Shown piece by piece: positions 12,601 through 34,194 of a DNA stretch of 64,000 nt. Where the stretch lies: positions 124,001 to 188,000 of the forward strand of contig NC_026655.2 in assembly GCF_000004075.3 (NCBI RefSeq), in the 5' to 3' direction. Origin of the DNA: Cucumis sativus. Taxonomy: Eukaryota > Streptophyta > Magnoliopsida > Cucurbitales > Cucurbitaceae. Positions within the stretch are counted from its first letter, which is position 1, and each line of letters opens with the position of its first letter. The notes below the pieces were generated by a model that was not told where the DNA came from, ran no database searches, and saw only the letters and a list, made by a program, of their open reading frames with translations. Both the position numbers and the translations under genes were made by a program.

Positions 12601-13932
12601 TAAGTGAATTGTAACAGATACGTGAGTTTTATTATTGAACCCTCTTAAAATCATGTTTGCGTCTTATGGAGCCTTTTGAGTGGTCTTCAATCCTGTAAAT
12701 ATCGAATGCTGATATGAATGGTGATGTTCCATATAGACTAATTACAATATTGAATGTATCAAAGTTTAACCAATAATTCATTCTTCACTTACAATAATGG
12801 ATAGGGTCGGTTCATCCTCAATTCCATATGTCACATGTTAGGACAAGAGATGAATAACCATTTGGGGTATTGAATATCAACGTTTTCTCGATTGAACCGA
12901 ACAATAGGGTATTGAACCCAACACTTTGAAAATCTCATGTGATTTAGTTAATATCACATCTTTATTGTATTTCCATTTGTTTTAATTTGACAAGGTATGG
13001 TAACCACCGTTAATAACTTTTTTAAAATGTGGTTGGAAATTAGTTGTTGGATGATAGGAAAGATAGTTAATGTTTTATTTTAACTTTTTGATATTTTCAT
13101 TAATTAGGATAGAATCTCTACAAGACTATATTATGTTTTTATAGTCTTAATTTTTCTTTCACTTGTATCTTTGATCTAATAGGTATCTAATTATAATTTT
13201 CTCTTGATTGTCTAAATGAATATAAGAAGGGGTTAGTTTTTTGTTTCGAAGGTTGTTTCTACGTTAATAGCTTGGATATTTGATGGAAGATTAGAATTAG
13301 CTTATCAAATGCTCCCTAGATGCAATGGATGGAAGTTGAGTGTATGAACTAAGTTTAAAGATACATCCTCTTCTCTTTGATTTCAGTGGAGTGAAGGAAG
13401 GCTATATGGTTTTGTACTGTGCTAGAGGGTAGGGTCGACCATGAGCAAGACGTGCCTCGTTAGCTATTTTGCACGACTCGACTTGGTGTGTGATCAAAGG
13501 TAAACACATTGATTAGGACCTTGGGCCTTGAATCGAGTTAACCCTTAGCCCAAAATAAATTAGGTAATGAAGAGATAGTGGTACTTGTGTGTTGGGGCAA
13601 ATGGATGAGAACGGTCCAAAACTAGGGTTGAAAAATTACTAGATGGGATACATGACTACAAGAAGAGGAAGAGAGGAGAGAAGATATCCTGTACGAGAGG
13701 CCCAAGCTGAAGGGGCCAAATCCAATCACGAAGGAGGTATTGAGACACGCGGCAAATTCCCGGATTTACATGGCTGATGGCACCTTCTTTCTTTACCATT
13801 TCCTCCTCCTTCTTCCCTTCACCTTCTTCCCCCATTCCCATTCCTTTCCCTTCCCTTACCTTCTACTCTTTTCTTCTCTCTCCAACCCTTTCCTTCCTCC
13901 CTCATTAACACCCTCTTCTTACTTCTATCTTA
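9656..13932. other. 4.3 kb intergenic region without recognisable genes
   Basis: AT-rich DNA with many short TA runs and a (TC)n tract near 11287-11303. The short reading frames here (about 9840-10118, 10988-11221 and 11460-11708) show no family resemblance and no splice-consistent extension. The last 150 bp form the pyrimidine-rich leader of the SAM-domain gene. Long-range regulatory DNA or a noncoding transcript is possible, but nothing supports one. Confidence 0.5.
13784..13932 (+). promoter_or_regulatory. Pyrimidine-rich 5' leader of the SAM-domain gene
   Basis: About 150 bp consist almost only of C and T directly before the start codon at 13933. Such CT-rich leaders are common in plant 5' UTRs. 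An upstream ATG at 13770 opens a frame that runs past the main start to about 14000, which would reduce translation if it is transcribed. Confidence 0.5.
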
Positions 13933-14847
13933 ATGGCCGATATTCAACCCCCCGACCCCCAGATCAACGGCGCCCCTCCCCCTCTCGTCGTCTCCTCTGA
14001 AACCGTTGGATCCAAACGCCAGCGAAGGCCCAGCGTCCGATTGGGGGATATCGGCGGCGACCAACCCTACGATTCTTACCCCCGCCGCACCAATAAACCC
14101 TGGAAGTTTTCCTTGGAAAATCGTAAGGACTCCTCCGCTGCCACTGCCAAGAACTCCAAAACTCGCCCTTTGACCAACTTCAGCTCGGCCGACGCCGAAG
14201 ATAAAGAGAACAATTTGGACACCGTTGCAATTGGTAGTTGGAGATTAAAAGATTCCAAACGGAGAGGCTCCGCCGCCACCAAGAGGGCCAGAACTAATTG
14301 GGCATCCTCCAAGCACGACGAAGGCGGCGGAGGTGGGGAAGCAGATGATAAGTATAGCGCCGGCGAAGATGTGGATGAGGGGTACCGGGATTACGACATT
14401 GAAAACTCGGAAAGTCCTCTAAAAGAGCAAAGTTCAATGCATTCGCTTGAGAATTTGGCGATGGAAGGTCAGGGGAATGATAGGGAGATGCTTTATCAGG
14501 GGAATAGAAGATCTATAAGGTCTAGGGTTTCGGAGGGGAGAGACCACCAAGAGGGGCTCGAATTTTCAGGGCCTTCAGATACTGATGCTAGGAATTGGAA
14601 GTGCGGGACTAGCGGTGATAGGAATGGGAATGGTGGGAGAGGGCTGTGTGGGGAAGATGGGGTTAGAGTTTGGCTCAACGGCTTAGGGTTAGGTCGGTAT
14701 GCTCCAATTTTTGAAATTCACGAGGTGGACGATGAGGTTTTGCCAATGTTGACACTCGAGGATCTCAAGGATATGGGAATAAGTGCAGTTGGGTCGCGGA
14801 GAAAAATGTACTGCGCAATACAGAAGTTAGGGAAAGGATTTTCATGA
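13933..14847 (+). CDS. SAM (sterile alpha motif) domain protein, single exon
   Basis: A 304-residue intronless protein. The first ~235 residues are low-complexity, charged and presumably disordered; they include KRQRRPSVRLGDIGG and an Arg/Lys-rich KRRGSAATKRAR that could be a nuclear signal. The last ~65 residues form a SAM domain: VRVWLNGLGLGRYAPIFEIH, then VDDEVLPMLTLEDLKDMGIS, then a helix with GSRRKMYCAIQKL. SAM domains polymerise or bind other SAM proteins, sometimes RNA. Plant proteins of this architecture (from memory At3g48800-like) have no defined function. Start chosen at MADIQPPDPQ because it follows the CT-rich leader and the whole frame is open. Codon third positions are GC-rich at the 5' end, unlike the surroundings. 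Convergent with LCB2. Confidence 0.88.
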   Translation: MADIQPPDPQINGAPPPLVVSSETVGSKRQRRPSVRLGDIGGDQPYDSYPRRTNKPWKFSLENRKDSSAATAKNSKTRPLTNFSSADAEDKENNLDTVAIGSWRLKDSKRRGSAATKRARTNWASSKHDEGGGGGEADDKYSAGEDVDEGYRDYDIENSESPLKEQSSMHSLENLAMEGQGNDREMLYQGNRRSIRSRVSEGRDHQEGLEFSGPSDTDARNWKCGTSGDRNGNGGRGLCGEDGVRVWLNGLGLGRYAPIFEIHEVDDEVLPMLTLEDLKDMGISAVGSRRKMYCAIQKLGKGFS

Positions 14848-16262
14848 GTTCTGATCTCAAGAAGATGTATCCAAAATTTCAGCCATGGCAATGTAAGCTG
14901 CTGCATGCCTGAATTAATCTTTGAGCATTTTTGCTGCTACATTTTCTCGTATTGGACATTGTAGGTTCTTTTGTTAGTCTTTCATATTTCTGATTTTAGC
15001 AACTTACATCTTCATCTTCTTCTATACTGCAATTTTCCCCACAAATCTTTTTTCATATCATTGTGAAATCTATATGGTGAAATAAGAGTACCGATAGTGC
15101 TTGCTACAAGATACAAAAGAACCAAAATAAACCATTTATTGCCGCATTCTGGGATTTGACTGAACTCATTCCACTGCCTCTACTATAGCGTTTGACCATT
15201 CTGATTTCACAGTAATGTTTCTTGGTCTTACATGGAAAGATTCTGAATTTTGTATTCTCCTCAAAATAGTACAACTACATTAGTCATCTGACAAAGTTTT
15301 TCCACTCTGGGAACTGGAAGCTGATGGTGTTAATTGTGGTCTTAAATGTGGTGGCTCTGCTCGTGGGTTTGTTTGCCAAGGAATGCTAGCCCCCCAAGGT
15401 AGTCTCCATTTCCCAGAGATACGAAGAAATTAGTTGAGCTACAATCTATACTTCATTTTGAAGATTCAGGCCAGTTTTTGGTTTGCTGAAGATTGAAACC
15501 CACTCCTTTGGGAAGATAGTTTCATTTCCCAAATACAAATTGTTGTAGTAACTAGATGTTTGTTTGAGTTGTTGAATCTCTTCAGTATTTTTTTGGTATG
15601 TAAACGCTGTGCGCGTCTCCCTCCCTCATTCCCCCCAAATTAGTAGAGGAGAGGGAATGTGGCACTCCCAAATTAATCGATCCCCTAATTCAGCATTTTG
15701 TTGGGAACTGAATTTGGCATTCTGTTAATACAACCGTGATTTTCTATCGTATTTTGTTCTTTAAAATTACTTCAATGTAGTTCTTATAATTGAAGCTTTA
15801 GTAATCCTTCAAACTTGGTCCTAATGATTGAATTTCTACATTGCGTATACGTATGTATTGAAAAAGAAAAAATATTTGCGGCAGTAAAGAATTTTTGGTG
15901 AGATTTTTCATTTTTATGACTGATGAGAACCTTAAAAGATAGAATTGTCGATACACTGTGGATGATCAATTCTAGTTTATGATACGGATTGGAGGAAGGA
16001 GGTGTAATATGGTGACTAAAATGACAACATCGGTGCATTAATTATACCAAAATTCATGAAGATCGCATCATGTCTGTCATGTATGGGTACAGACTTAAAG
16101 TACAAGAGATACAGATTCGGAAACTTTTCCAGTATTCACACAAAACCCAATTGGACTCTACCTCCCCTGACAAGTACGTGAGAAGCTGTCTGCGACAACA
16201 AGCTCCATCTTCCAACGTTCATCACGCACAACATTAGAAACAAATTCTTTTTCCTTTACTTT
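14848..16262. other. Convergent intergenic region, SAM gene to LCB2
   Basis: Both flanking genes end here, so 3' UTRs should occupy each side. The open frame at about 15784-16038 has no recognisable product. I see nothing else. Confidence 0.5.
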
Positions 16263-22214
<5,952 letters not shown>

Positions 22215-24625
22215 TAGGAACTATATTGGCCGGGAAATTGTGATGCTCTTTCGGAAATGAATCGATCCGGAAGCTAACCCTCCGTTTGGAACCCTGGATT
22301 TAAAAGGATTTCAAATCAAAACAATTTCTGGTGTTTGGAATGAAAATTTTAAAACTATATAATTCTAAATCTTGTTTTGATCCCAAAAAAAAAAAAAAAA
22401 ATCCAAAATCGGTCGGATTTGGAAGGACTCTAAATTACAATAGCCCTAATTCCAAATTTGTCGTATTGTAAAATCTGCTGAATCGCTGAAATAAAGAACA
22501 GCAAAATAATAATAGTAGTACTAGTAGTACTTCGATTCCGGCAAGCTTCAGGATGGAGTCGCTACGGCAAAATGTGGCGGCGTGAAGTTGCAGAGAGCAA
22601 TCAAAATGTGGCTGCTGCAGGGAGAGAGTGAAGAAATAGGAAATCTGCCGGTCGTTTGGCGGCGGCGTGCGGCAGCGCCAATGAGTATAACGGGGGTGTT
22701 GGGAAAAGGAATATCGACTATGGAGAATGGTAAGAGTAGAAGGGTGTTGGGCTATAGATGTAACGCACCTCTATTGAGAACATCTATCTTCCTCTCTCCT
22801 TCACTTTTCAAAAGCATATTTTCTTTTAGACTATATGGGTTGAGTTAGTTAGTCGTATGTTGAGGGCATCTTTAGTATAAGAAGTTGAATACATAAAATT
22901 AAATATATTAATAAAAGCAAAGTTTAATATTTTGATTCTAGTTTATAAAAAATGTTTACATATTTATAAATCTTCATTTAATTGGAAATACGTTATTACT
23001 AATTCATGTATGAGTATAGTTCACGTTTAAAATTTTGTTAAATTACAATTTTAGTCCTTATGATTTGAAAACTTTAATAAAAATAGTACCAAAAATACTA
23101 AATTATATCATTTTAAAATTATAGTTACCAAAACCGTAATTTAACCTATAAATTTATATAATTATTAGTTTTATTATTATATAGTTGATAATAAAATACA
23201 TAACACATTTTATATGAATTGTATACATAATATGACATATTGTATTTCTAAATGTTTTTACATGTATTAATATAATTTTGTTTTTTAAAATATAGACTTC
23301 AAATTTTTAATATAAAGAAAACATATGAAGTTGTTTTCGGAATTTAGATTATTTCAAGCATAAAATGAATGATTGAGTGAACAAAACCGGTATAGAAACT
23401 TAATTAGTCTATTTAGTTTAATTATAAAAAGAGATCGAATATGAGTTTTTTTTATAAAAAAAATTTGTTCATTATTTAAGTTCAAAATTATCTTGGAGAA
23501 TATTTACACATCTATTGTACATTTGAAGTTTTAATAATTAATAATGTATTATTATTCGTCACACTGATTTAGTTCAACGGATCGATTCGGTTCAAAGTGA
23601 TTATGCACGAAGTAGTGTGTTATTTTACTTGTGATAAATAATTATTAGATGTTGTTTTGTGTACATATGTGTTATCAAGAGTATGGATATGATGAACTAA
23701 ATAAAACACATATATACGTATGAATGTATTATTTTAAGTTTATGCATGCAATGTAATTTAGATCGTAAATCTTAAAACGTCACAATCTAATGTTAAGATA
23801 ACTATTCAAATTAAAATGGTTATATGTTAAAATTGTGTGTTATTGAGTGATTTTGAATGTTGTTATGAAACGTCGTGTAGATATGTTTGAACGAACCATC
23901 ACATTATTTACATATAATCACTAATTTAGAATATCGATAGAAGTTTAGTAGAGTGTATCATGAGTAAAATATAAAATTTTACTATATTTTGGACAGTATT
24001 GTTATTTACAATAATTTTTTTATTTGAATATATTATAATAAAATATTTGAGTGCCGAGGCAACCACATCCCAAATTTGTTCCGAGTAAAATTTTGCTATC
24101 TATTTGTTACTGTTTGTGATATGGGAAAGGGATGCATCATGCACGATGATGCATCACTCTTAGCGGTCAATTTAGCATCTTTGAACAAATCCAGCCAAAT
24201 AAGGAGAGCCATAAAAAAATGTCATGCAGCTTTAACGGGCATATCTCCAAAGAAAAATTAAACCTCAGTTGGTGTGGTGAATTAATTTAAATAATGGAGA
24301 CTTGATCGTTGTTAGACAATTGTGTGTTCTTTTGTTCAAAGCCTCATGCATGGTTGCTGTTTGGTTGAGTAGGAAATGTGTGCAATAATTAAGTTCCAAG
24401 TTTGTTTGATTACTGTCAACCCATCGTAGGGAACTTAAAGCATGTTTGGGATGAAATACACATAATTTTGATATTAAAGCCAGCCAATGGACCTCTCTGA
24501 TACATTATATATTATACGATCAAGAGGAAACCAAAAGGTCAGTACTAGTAGTGTGCAGCTGCGAAACAGAAGGTAAATTAAAGGACAAATACAGAGAGAA
24601 CGACAGAACATGAGTAGAGGTAAGA
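22215..24625. other. LCB2 upstream region and AT-rich intergenic DNA
   Basis: The first few hundred bases hold the LCB2 promoter/leader, including an A17 run near 22384-22400. A relatively GC-rich patch at 22540-22740 contains open frames without similarity I recognise. From 22850 to 24470 the DNA is very AT-rich; around 23035-23160 it has short facing blocks ('ttagtcctt', 'accgtaattt') that resemble a decayed foldback repeat. No gene is supported. Confidence 0.5.
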
Positions 24626-25231
24626 CTAGTGGTGGGTATGGAGAGAAAGGGTGGTGAGTATGAGAAGGCAAATGACAGAGAAATAAGAAATGGCAATGGA
24701 AGCAGTAACGCGATTACAAAAGGAGGGAAAATGGTTACAGATGGGGGACCAGCCCGTGTGGGTGTTGCCGTACTTGCCGACGAAGCCGATGGCGGTGGCA
24801 GCAGAGCAACCGCTGAGCACCAATCCCATCATCAACAAGTCATGGAGACGAAAGAAGAAAAATATGTAGAAATTGAGCGGGGTACTAGTGTTGCTGCTTG
24901 GACGAGTTGATAAGAAAATTAGAAAGCAGAGGGAGAGAAAACAGAAGGCAGATGCAATAGCGTTAGCAAAAGCAAAGAACTGGAAAGCAGAGGAGTCGTT
25001 GTATCGAGCGTCAAAAGGGATACCAAAAATGAGAACGGATTGCTTGGCGGTGAGGATGATCCAGGTAGCAGCCAGTGTGGAGGCAATTGCCAAAACTCTG
25101 AGGATAATCTGGGAATAACAAAGATGGAGGTTGGTGATGGCCGTGGGGTGATCATGATCATGATCGTCAGAACCAGACTTGGGCTCCAAATCCATATCAT
25201 TGCCATTGCCATTGCCATTGCCATTGGCCAT
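24626..25231 (-). CDS. CASP-like membrane protein (CASPL, DUF588), intronless
   Basis: A 201-residue four-helix plasma-membrane protein of the CASP/MARVEL-related family, whose founding members organise the Casparian strip; CASP-like members have mostly unknown roles. After a disordered N-terminus with an Asn-Gly repeat and acidic/His tract come helix 1 (QIILRVLAIASTLAATWIIL), a conserved first loop ending SSAFQFFAFANAI, helix 2, helix 3 with RLHDLLMMGLVLSGCSAATA, and a second loop with GKYGNTHTGWSPIC and FCNRVTASIAISY leading into helix 4. The Arg and Asp typical of helices 1 and 3 are present. I chose the ATG at 25231 because it starts the conserved region; the frame stays open upstream but that part reads as leader. 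Family members usually have introns (recall), yet none is needed here. Subgroup 1F is my best guess. Confidence 0.9.
   Translation of the reverse strand: MANGNGNGNGNDMDLEPKSGSDDHDHDHPTAITNLHLCYSQIILRVLAIASTLAATWIILTAKQSVLIFGIPFDARYNDSSAFQFFAFANAIASAFCFLSLCFLIFLSTRPSSNTSTPLNFYIFFFFRLHDLLMMGLVLSGCSAATAIGFVGKYGNTHTGWSPICNHFPSFCNRVTASIAISYFSVICLLILTTLSLHTHH
25196..25228 (-). repeat. GGCAAT hexamer microsatellite coding Asn-Gly
   Basis: Four to five in-frame copies of a six-base unit encode the Asn-Gly run just after the CASPL start codon. It is likely to vary in length between individuals. Confidence 0.8.
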
Positions 25232-27675
25232 GTGATGGGATGAATTAGAAATAGAATTGTTAATTATTAGATGAAGATGAAGAAGAGTACAATATTTGGG
25301 AATGAAAAGAGGGAGATGAGAGGGAGGGGTATTAATAGTGCATGCAAGAAAAGTGAAGGGTATTTGGATGCATATGGGAATATAGTGGAATACCATACCC
25401 CAACTGCTTCCACGTTCATATTTTTGGTTAGCAACTGCAGTCTGCGACTCTCGACTTGGATCACATGCCCCCAATCATCCTCATTTTCCGCACACGTTCA
25501 CACTTAATTACTTATTCTTTTCTTCCTTTTCTTTTCTCCAATCAATAAATTATTCTTTACAACCATATCAAATATTAACGACATATATGCTCCGGAGTGA
25601 GACCCATCTCATAGTCTTATTGTACCCAATACAAATATATCGTCCCATAGACACTGTTGATGGGTTGTTTACGGGGAATTGGGCATGATTCTATAATGTA
25701 TCTAATAGCTAACGTTAATGAGACAATTCCTAAATCTTTCAAATAAATAAGATTAGGATATGTTATACACAAGATGTCTAATAATAGTAAATAAAAAGTG
25801 AAATATGCCCAATTTTCTACATGCTTTTTATTCCACCAACATTCGCCTAACCCATCAATGTTACTTAATTTCATTAATTGCCATCATCAACAAAAACATA
25901 TGGTAATGAACTAATTTAATTGACATTGACCAATTATTAAAAATAAATAAAAATCATACCACATAGTTTTTCAAAAAATAAAACCTCGAGAAAATGATAA
26001 AGGGTCTTTGGGCTAAGAAATTGGAGAGTAGAGAGTTGAAGTTACCGATACAAAATTTGCAAATTTGCAAATTCCCTTCTCATGCCAAACATACTCTAAG
26101 AAAAAGTTAAACAAGACGGTAATTAAAATCAGGAGCATTTAATTCGAATAAGTAAGCAACAAGCATTTAAATCGAATTTTTTTAAAAAAAAAGAAGAAAG
26201 AAAGAAAACATTCCTAGCTAAGACATAGAATAAACTTTTTCCCCAAAATGAATAGAATAATTTTTCTTTAATATCACAATTAATCATGGAAATCATAATG
26301 AATCAAAAACTATGTCAATTACCTATAAAAACAAAATACGTCCTAAAGAATAATTAGTCCAATACAATATGTAAATTTCTAATTTTTTAAGGGATGAATT
26401 TCTATTATGTCTCAATTTCTTTTTTTTTTTTTTTTTGATAATATGTGAGTAGAAAATCAACCAATTTAACTTAAGTGTTGATATTACAAATGTAGGAATT
26501 TTCTGGATGAATGTCAAAAAATTTGGAGAAAAAATTGTAGAAGGACCCATCTTGAAAGAATAACCAATTGTTGATGTGCAAATTCGTGTAGAATTGCCAA
26601 AATACATTAGTGCGCATGTAGAAAAGGTGTCTCATCTCACACTCTCTCTTGTCTCATTATATGTCTCACTCGATCTTTCTCAGTCTCGCATGTTTAAGTC
26701 TCACTCTTGCTTGGTTAGTATCACCCTCATTAGTTTCATTGTTGTTGCTAATTTTTACTCTTCTCTTGTCGGTGCCGCTCTCCCCCATTTTGGTCGGTGT
26801 CACTCTCACCCTCTTAGTTGGTGAAGGCTTCAACCTTCAGTATTGGAGAAGTATCCGAAGAAATGTGCCCGAGAAGAAGATGTTGTAAAAGTAGGATGTG
26901 TACGGGAAGATGATAAAAATCATGTGAACGTTGGAGAAGAAGAAGAAAATGCCAGGAAGAATAAGATCGTGGAAATATGAGAAAAAATGTACGTGCGACA
27001 GCTGGAAGGAAGATGAAAAAAACCCTAAATCAGTATTGAAAGTAACATTGCAATTTCAATTTTCAAATGTACCTATAATTTGTTGGCTACTTAGTCACGT
27101 TTAGGCAGCAACATAACATGGGCATTGATAACCATGAAATTATTGGTTTCCAAATTTAGGCCATGAAAGTTGGGAAGTAGCAAATGACATATACGAATTA
27201 GGCTTTCACCAATTACTAATCCCATGCCTAATTAATTAAGTTCATAATCTATTTAATTAAATATCAAAAAACACATCACATGACCCTCGAGGATGATGGA
27301 TAGATAGGGAGTATAGTATATGTTCAAAATTCCCAATATATATGACATTCCAACCTAAGAAAACAAGTATGAGACCCTATGGTGTTTTGGATCTTTAGGT
27401 ATCTTCCTTTTTTTTTTTTTAACCCAAATATAGATTTGAGTATAATATTTTAACAAAGTGTCCTTTCAAACTTTAAAATGTAAAAATCAAACTTCCAAAC
27501 TTCGGTAAATAATTTGAAATTTTAATCTATTTTGAGAAATTTAGGGTAATTTTAGACACGTTTGTGTTGCTACTCTATGTTACATTGCTAACTGTCAAGT
27601 GATCAAAGTTCTGGACATGCAAGTGTTTTGTCAAGGACTTCTTGAAACCCTCCAATCAATTTAAATCAGTTTCTT

Positions 27676-27747
27676 TTATATTTTGGATGCACGTCTGTTT
27701 CTTTTTTCCTTTTATATTTTGGATGCACGTCTGTTTCTTTTTTCTAT
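27676..27747. repeat. 36-bp tandem duplication
   Basis: Two adjacent copies containing 'tggatgcacgtctgtttctt' are nearly identical, which points to a recent slippage or duplication event. Confidence 0.85.
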
Positions 27748-28103
27748 GTTCATCCATCACAACGCCTTCGCTCTACCTTCCGCTTATGCTCTTGGCCATT
27801 CCCTTCCCTTCTCTTCTCCTACAGAAGTTCGTAGACTTACAATAAAATCAATTTTGCAACTAGAAATATATAAACTCCAACTATATCATTTAAAAAAACA
27901 ACGTTTTAGAAAACTCGATTTCAATAAACAACATTCTATTGGAAAACAAAAATAAACACTTAAAAAAAGAAAGATAAAATATTAAACTAGTCAAAAAGAA
28001 AAATAAAAAATAATAATAGAAATGAAGCATTAGATTTGATTTTTACATCTATGAAAAAAGAAGGATAATTATAATTGATGACCATTTGAGAAATAATATT
28101 TAA

Positions 28104-28276
28104 GGATATAATAACATTTAAAAAAATTTGCAAATATAGCAAAACTATCGCTGATAGACTCGTATGATCTATCGGTGATAGACTAATTTTTACAACATGG
28201 TCTATCAGTAATAAACTCTATTAGAATTTGATAAATTTTGTTATATTTGCAATTTTTTTAAAATGTTGCTATATAG
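28104..28276. mobile_element. Short palindromic MITE, copy 2
   Basis: Inverted ends 'ataacatttaaaaaaatttg' and 'aatttttttaaaatgttgct', with internal 'ctatcggtgatagac' palindromes. Same family as copies at 7609-7735 and 28395-28574. Confidence 0.75.
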
Positions 28277-28394
28277 TTAATTATTTTGAATTTAATTGTT
28301 AAATTTGCAACTATTCAAAAAAGAATTTGATTGGTGTAATATTTACAAGGGATAATTACAAATTTAGCAATCAAATTCATTCAAATTAATTAAG

Positions 28395-28574
28395 TATATA
28401 GCACAATTTTAAAAAAATTGTAAATGTAGTAAAATTTGTCAAATTCTATCAATGCTATAAGTTTATCATTGATAGACCATATTGCAAATATTAATCTATC
28501 ACTGATATACCATCTGAAAACTATTCGTGATAGTTTTGTTATATTTATAATTTTTTTAAAATGTTGCTATATCC
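28395..28574. mobile_element. Short palindromic MITE, copy 3
   Basis: Starts 'atatagcacaattttaaaaa' and ends 'ttttttaaaatgttgctata', inverted to each other, with internal 'tttatcattgatagacc' and 'ctatcactgatata' blocks. Lies about 120 bp from copy 2, so the two may have arrived as neighbours or by local transposition. Confidence 0.75.
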
Positions 28575-29032
28575 TTAATTATTATTTATTATTTGATCCG
28601 TTCCAATTTCTCTATTTACAAAACTTGAGGGAGTGTTTGGGCCTAACTAATAGCACACTTCTGTGATTAGGGCTCCCTTGTGTTCCCAAATCCCAACTAC
28701 TAAGATATAGGATGATTATAGTATTTTAATATTTGTTACATATTTTCTACTAACAATCTCTTCAATTAAGACCCAATAATAAATGTAGAGAGAATTGGAA
28801 GAGAGAGAGAGAGAGTGGTAGTGGGGTCGGTAGGGATGGCATAATTCTGTGAGACGGAAAGAAAGAAAGAAAGAAAGGAGAGAGTGAAAGCGAAAGGGTT
28901 TTCGCTTCTCCAATCTCCAACCTTGGCCAAAGTTTTCCTTTGGATTCGTCTTCCTTCATCACACACACTTTTAGGGTTCCTTCTCTTCTTCCCATTTGTC
29001 CGATCATCATCACTCACTCACCATCCACGAAG

Positions 29033-32249
<3,217 letters not shown>

Positions 32250-32328
32250 AGTCTCACTCCTTTGCCACCCGCCGAACATAGGAGTATATATTGATCCAAA
32301 GGGTCGTATCTATAGTATATAGCCCCTT

Positions 32329-32360
<32 letters not shown>

Positions 32361-34194
32361 TAATTTGTGTTTGTAGGTGCTATGTTCTCATTTTTAATGT
32401 GGAGGGTCTTCTTAACCTGCCCCCATCAATTCTCCCTATCATTTCTCTTCACTGATATGGCTTCAAATTCTGGTCTTATGCTGAGTTTTGATTTGCATCA
32501 ATTATTTTAGTTCATAATTTATTTTCTTAATTTGAAAAAGTACATGGATGATACTTGCCCCCAAAACTTCAATACAGAAGATATTATCACTGAAGAAAAA
32601 AAGATAGCGATACGTTTTCCTCAATTACTGTTTTCTTCCCGCTATGAAGATTGACATTATTGAACGTGTTTTGAATGAGACATTCAGCAGTAATGGGTTT
32701 CTTTTGGGTTAATTATCTTCCATTTTCAGGAAAATTACACATCTAGATAGTACTGAGAACTGTTCTTCCGTCGCAATGTAGTGTAGTTTGAGTAACCTCG
32801 GACAGTTTTCTTCTTGAAGTAGATGTTCAAAGTTTCAATCATCCTTTTGTTGAATTAAGAAAACACAGAAATTGATCTATAGTATTTCAATTGATCTTTG
32901 AAATAGTTATATCCTTCTGGAACGGTGTAGACAAAATATTGTTAAGAAAAAACTTAAAATGAATGGTACGTACGAATGAATATGGAAATATACGAATGGA
33001 GTGGAAAGAAACCAATTTTTTGAATTCACTTCGCAACGTTGGTTTGTCCAAGACATATTCACACTCGGCACACAGAGGGCGCGCGTTCAGGGTGGGGGCG
33101 TGATGATGATGATGTACAATGGAGAATGGAGATTTGATATTTTGTGATATATATAATTATTAAAAAGGCTGAACCTGAAATCACAAAATTTCTCATTTTG
33201 TTATTGAACAAATGATCAATTTTGAATTTTTGGGGTGATTTTCTTCTTTACACGGGCTGATTTCATTATTTATTTAGAATGAAGCTTCCATGGTGGAACT
33301 CAAGTCTCTCCTCTAACTATAATTAACGAGTCTCTTTGCACCTAACTTTGTTATTTTCCTTTAAATCTTATCTTAGTTCTTGAGAAATCGATTAATTATT
33401 ACACTTAAATGTTGCTAAATACATGAATCTATAGGGGTAAAATGTTCATTTTAGTGGAAGAGTAAGAAAATTGTGAAATTCCTACCATGTTATGTCACTA
33501 TATTCTTCACAATAACACAGGGCAATTGTGGAGAAAATTGTTAGAAATAGTGCAGATCAGGTTTCACCCTAAAAAGCTTGCACGTTTTTTTACGAGTAGT
33601 TCAAATCCTTTTTTTTTCAGTCCATTTCGGATGAGATGGATATCTAGCCATATTAGCTATCGAGACTTGCTAATTTTTTTTATGTAATATCTTTAAATTT
33701 TATGTTAAATCTTATCTCTCCAAAATTTTTCCAAATTCAATTGTCTTTACTAAATATTTTAACAAATTCTAACCTAATTCTTTTAAATCTTTACCGAATT
33801 TCTGTTTCACATAAATTATAGTATCAATTTCTAAATAATTTAACAGTTATTTTAATATTTTGTTGCGGATTTTTAAAATTGGAAAATATTGCATAACATT
33901 TGAATTTTTTAACCCAAATCTCGGTGCTTTATTAACTAAATATATTTAATTGGAAGTTAAGTATGATACAGTTTCTAATTAGACTATAACCATTTGGCGA
34001 TTCCTCTTCTTCCCGCTAGTTCCCAACTCGTGGGCCCAATCGGCGTCAACCCGTACGATTTATTTTAAAATGAAAAAAACTTGGCGACGAAGTTTTCCAT
34101 AACATGCTTTCTTTACTTTTATAAGTAGCAGTAGTCGTTCTTCTTTTCTGCTCTGTGTTGCATTACTAAGATTGAGATAATAGAGATTATCGAG
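32250..34194. other. Intergenic region, UBC27 to the sacsin-like gene
   Basis: Contains the UBC27 3' UTR, a T-run joined to a long A-run at about 32327-32360, and AT-rich DNA. Upstream of the next gene, 34020-34190 is presumably promoter and leader. No gene is supported. Confidence 0.5.

Larger units (their letters stand above)
25232..29032. other. Divergent intergenic region with repeats
   Basis: A 3.8 kb gap between divergent CASPL and UBC27. It holds T-runs near 26411-26428 and 27409-27420, a 36-bp tandem duplication at about 27676-27747, and two MITE copies (28104-28276 and 28395-28574). A purine-rich stretch with GA and AAAG repeats lies at 28797-28880, just before UBC27. Frames at 26576-26888 and 27642-27955 are low-complexity and unsupported. 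Confidence 0.55.

Noticed and set aside
22582-22848. Plus-strand open frame of 88 codons upstream of LCB2
   Set aside because: No family resemblance; it lies in a GC-richer patch close to the LCB2 promoter and has no splice-linked continuation.
24076-24261. 61-codon plus-strand frame in AT-rich DNA
   Set aside because: No recognised motif and no supporting context; likely chance.
26576-26888. Overlapping plus-strand frames rich in Leu and Ser
   Set aside because: They come from repeated 'ctcactctc' sequence and lack any recognised motif.
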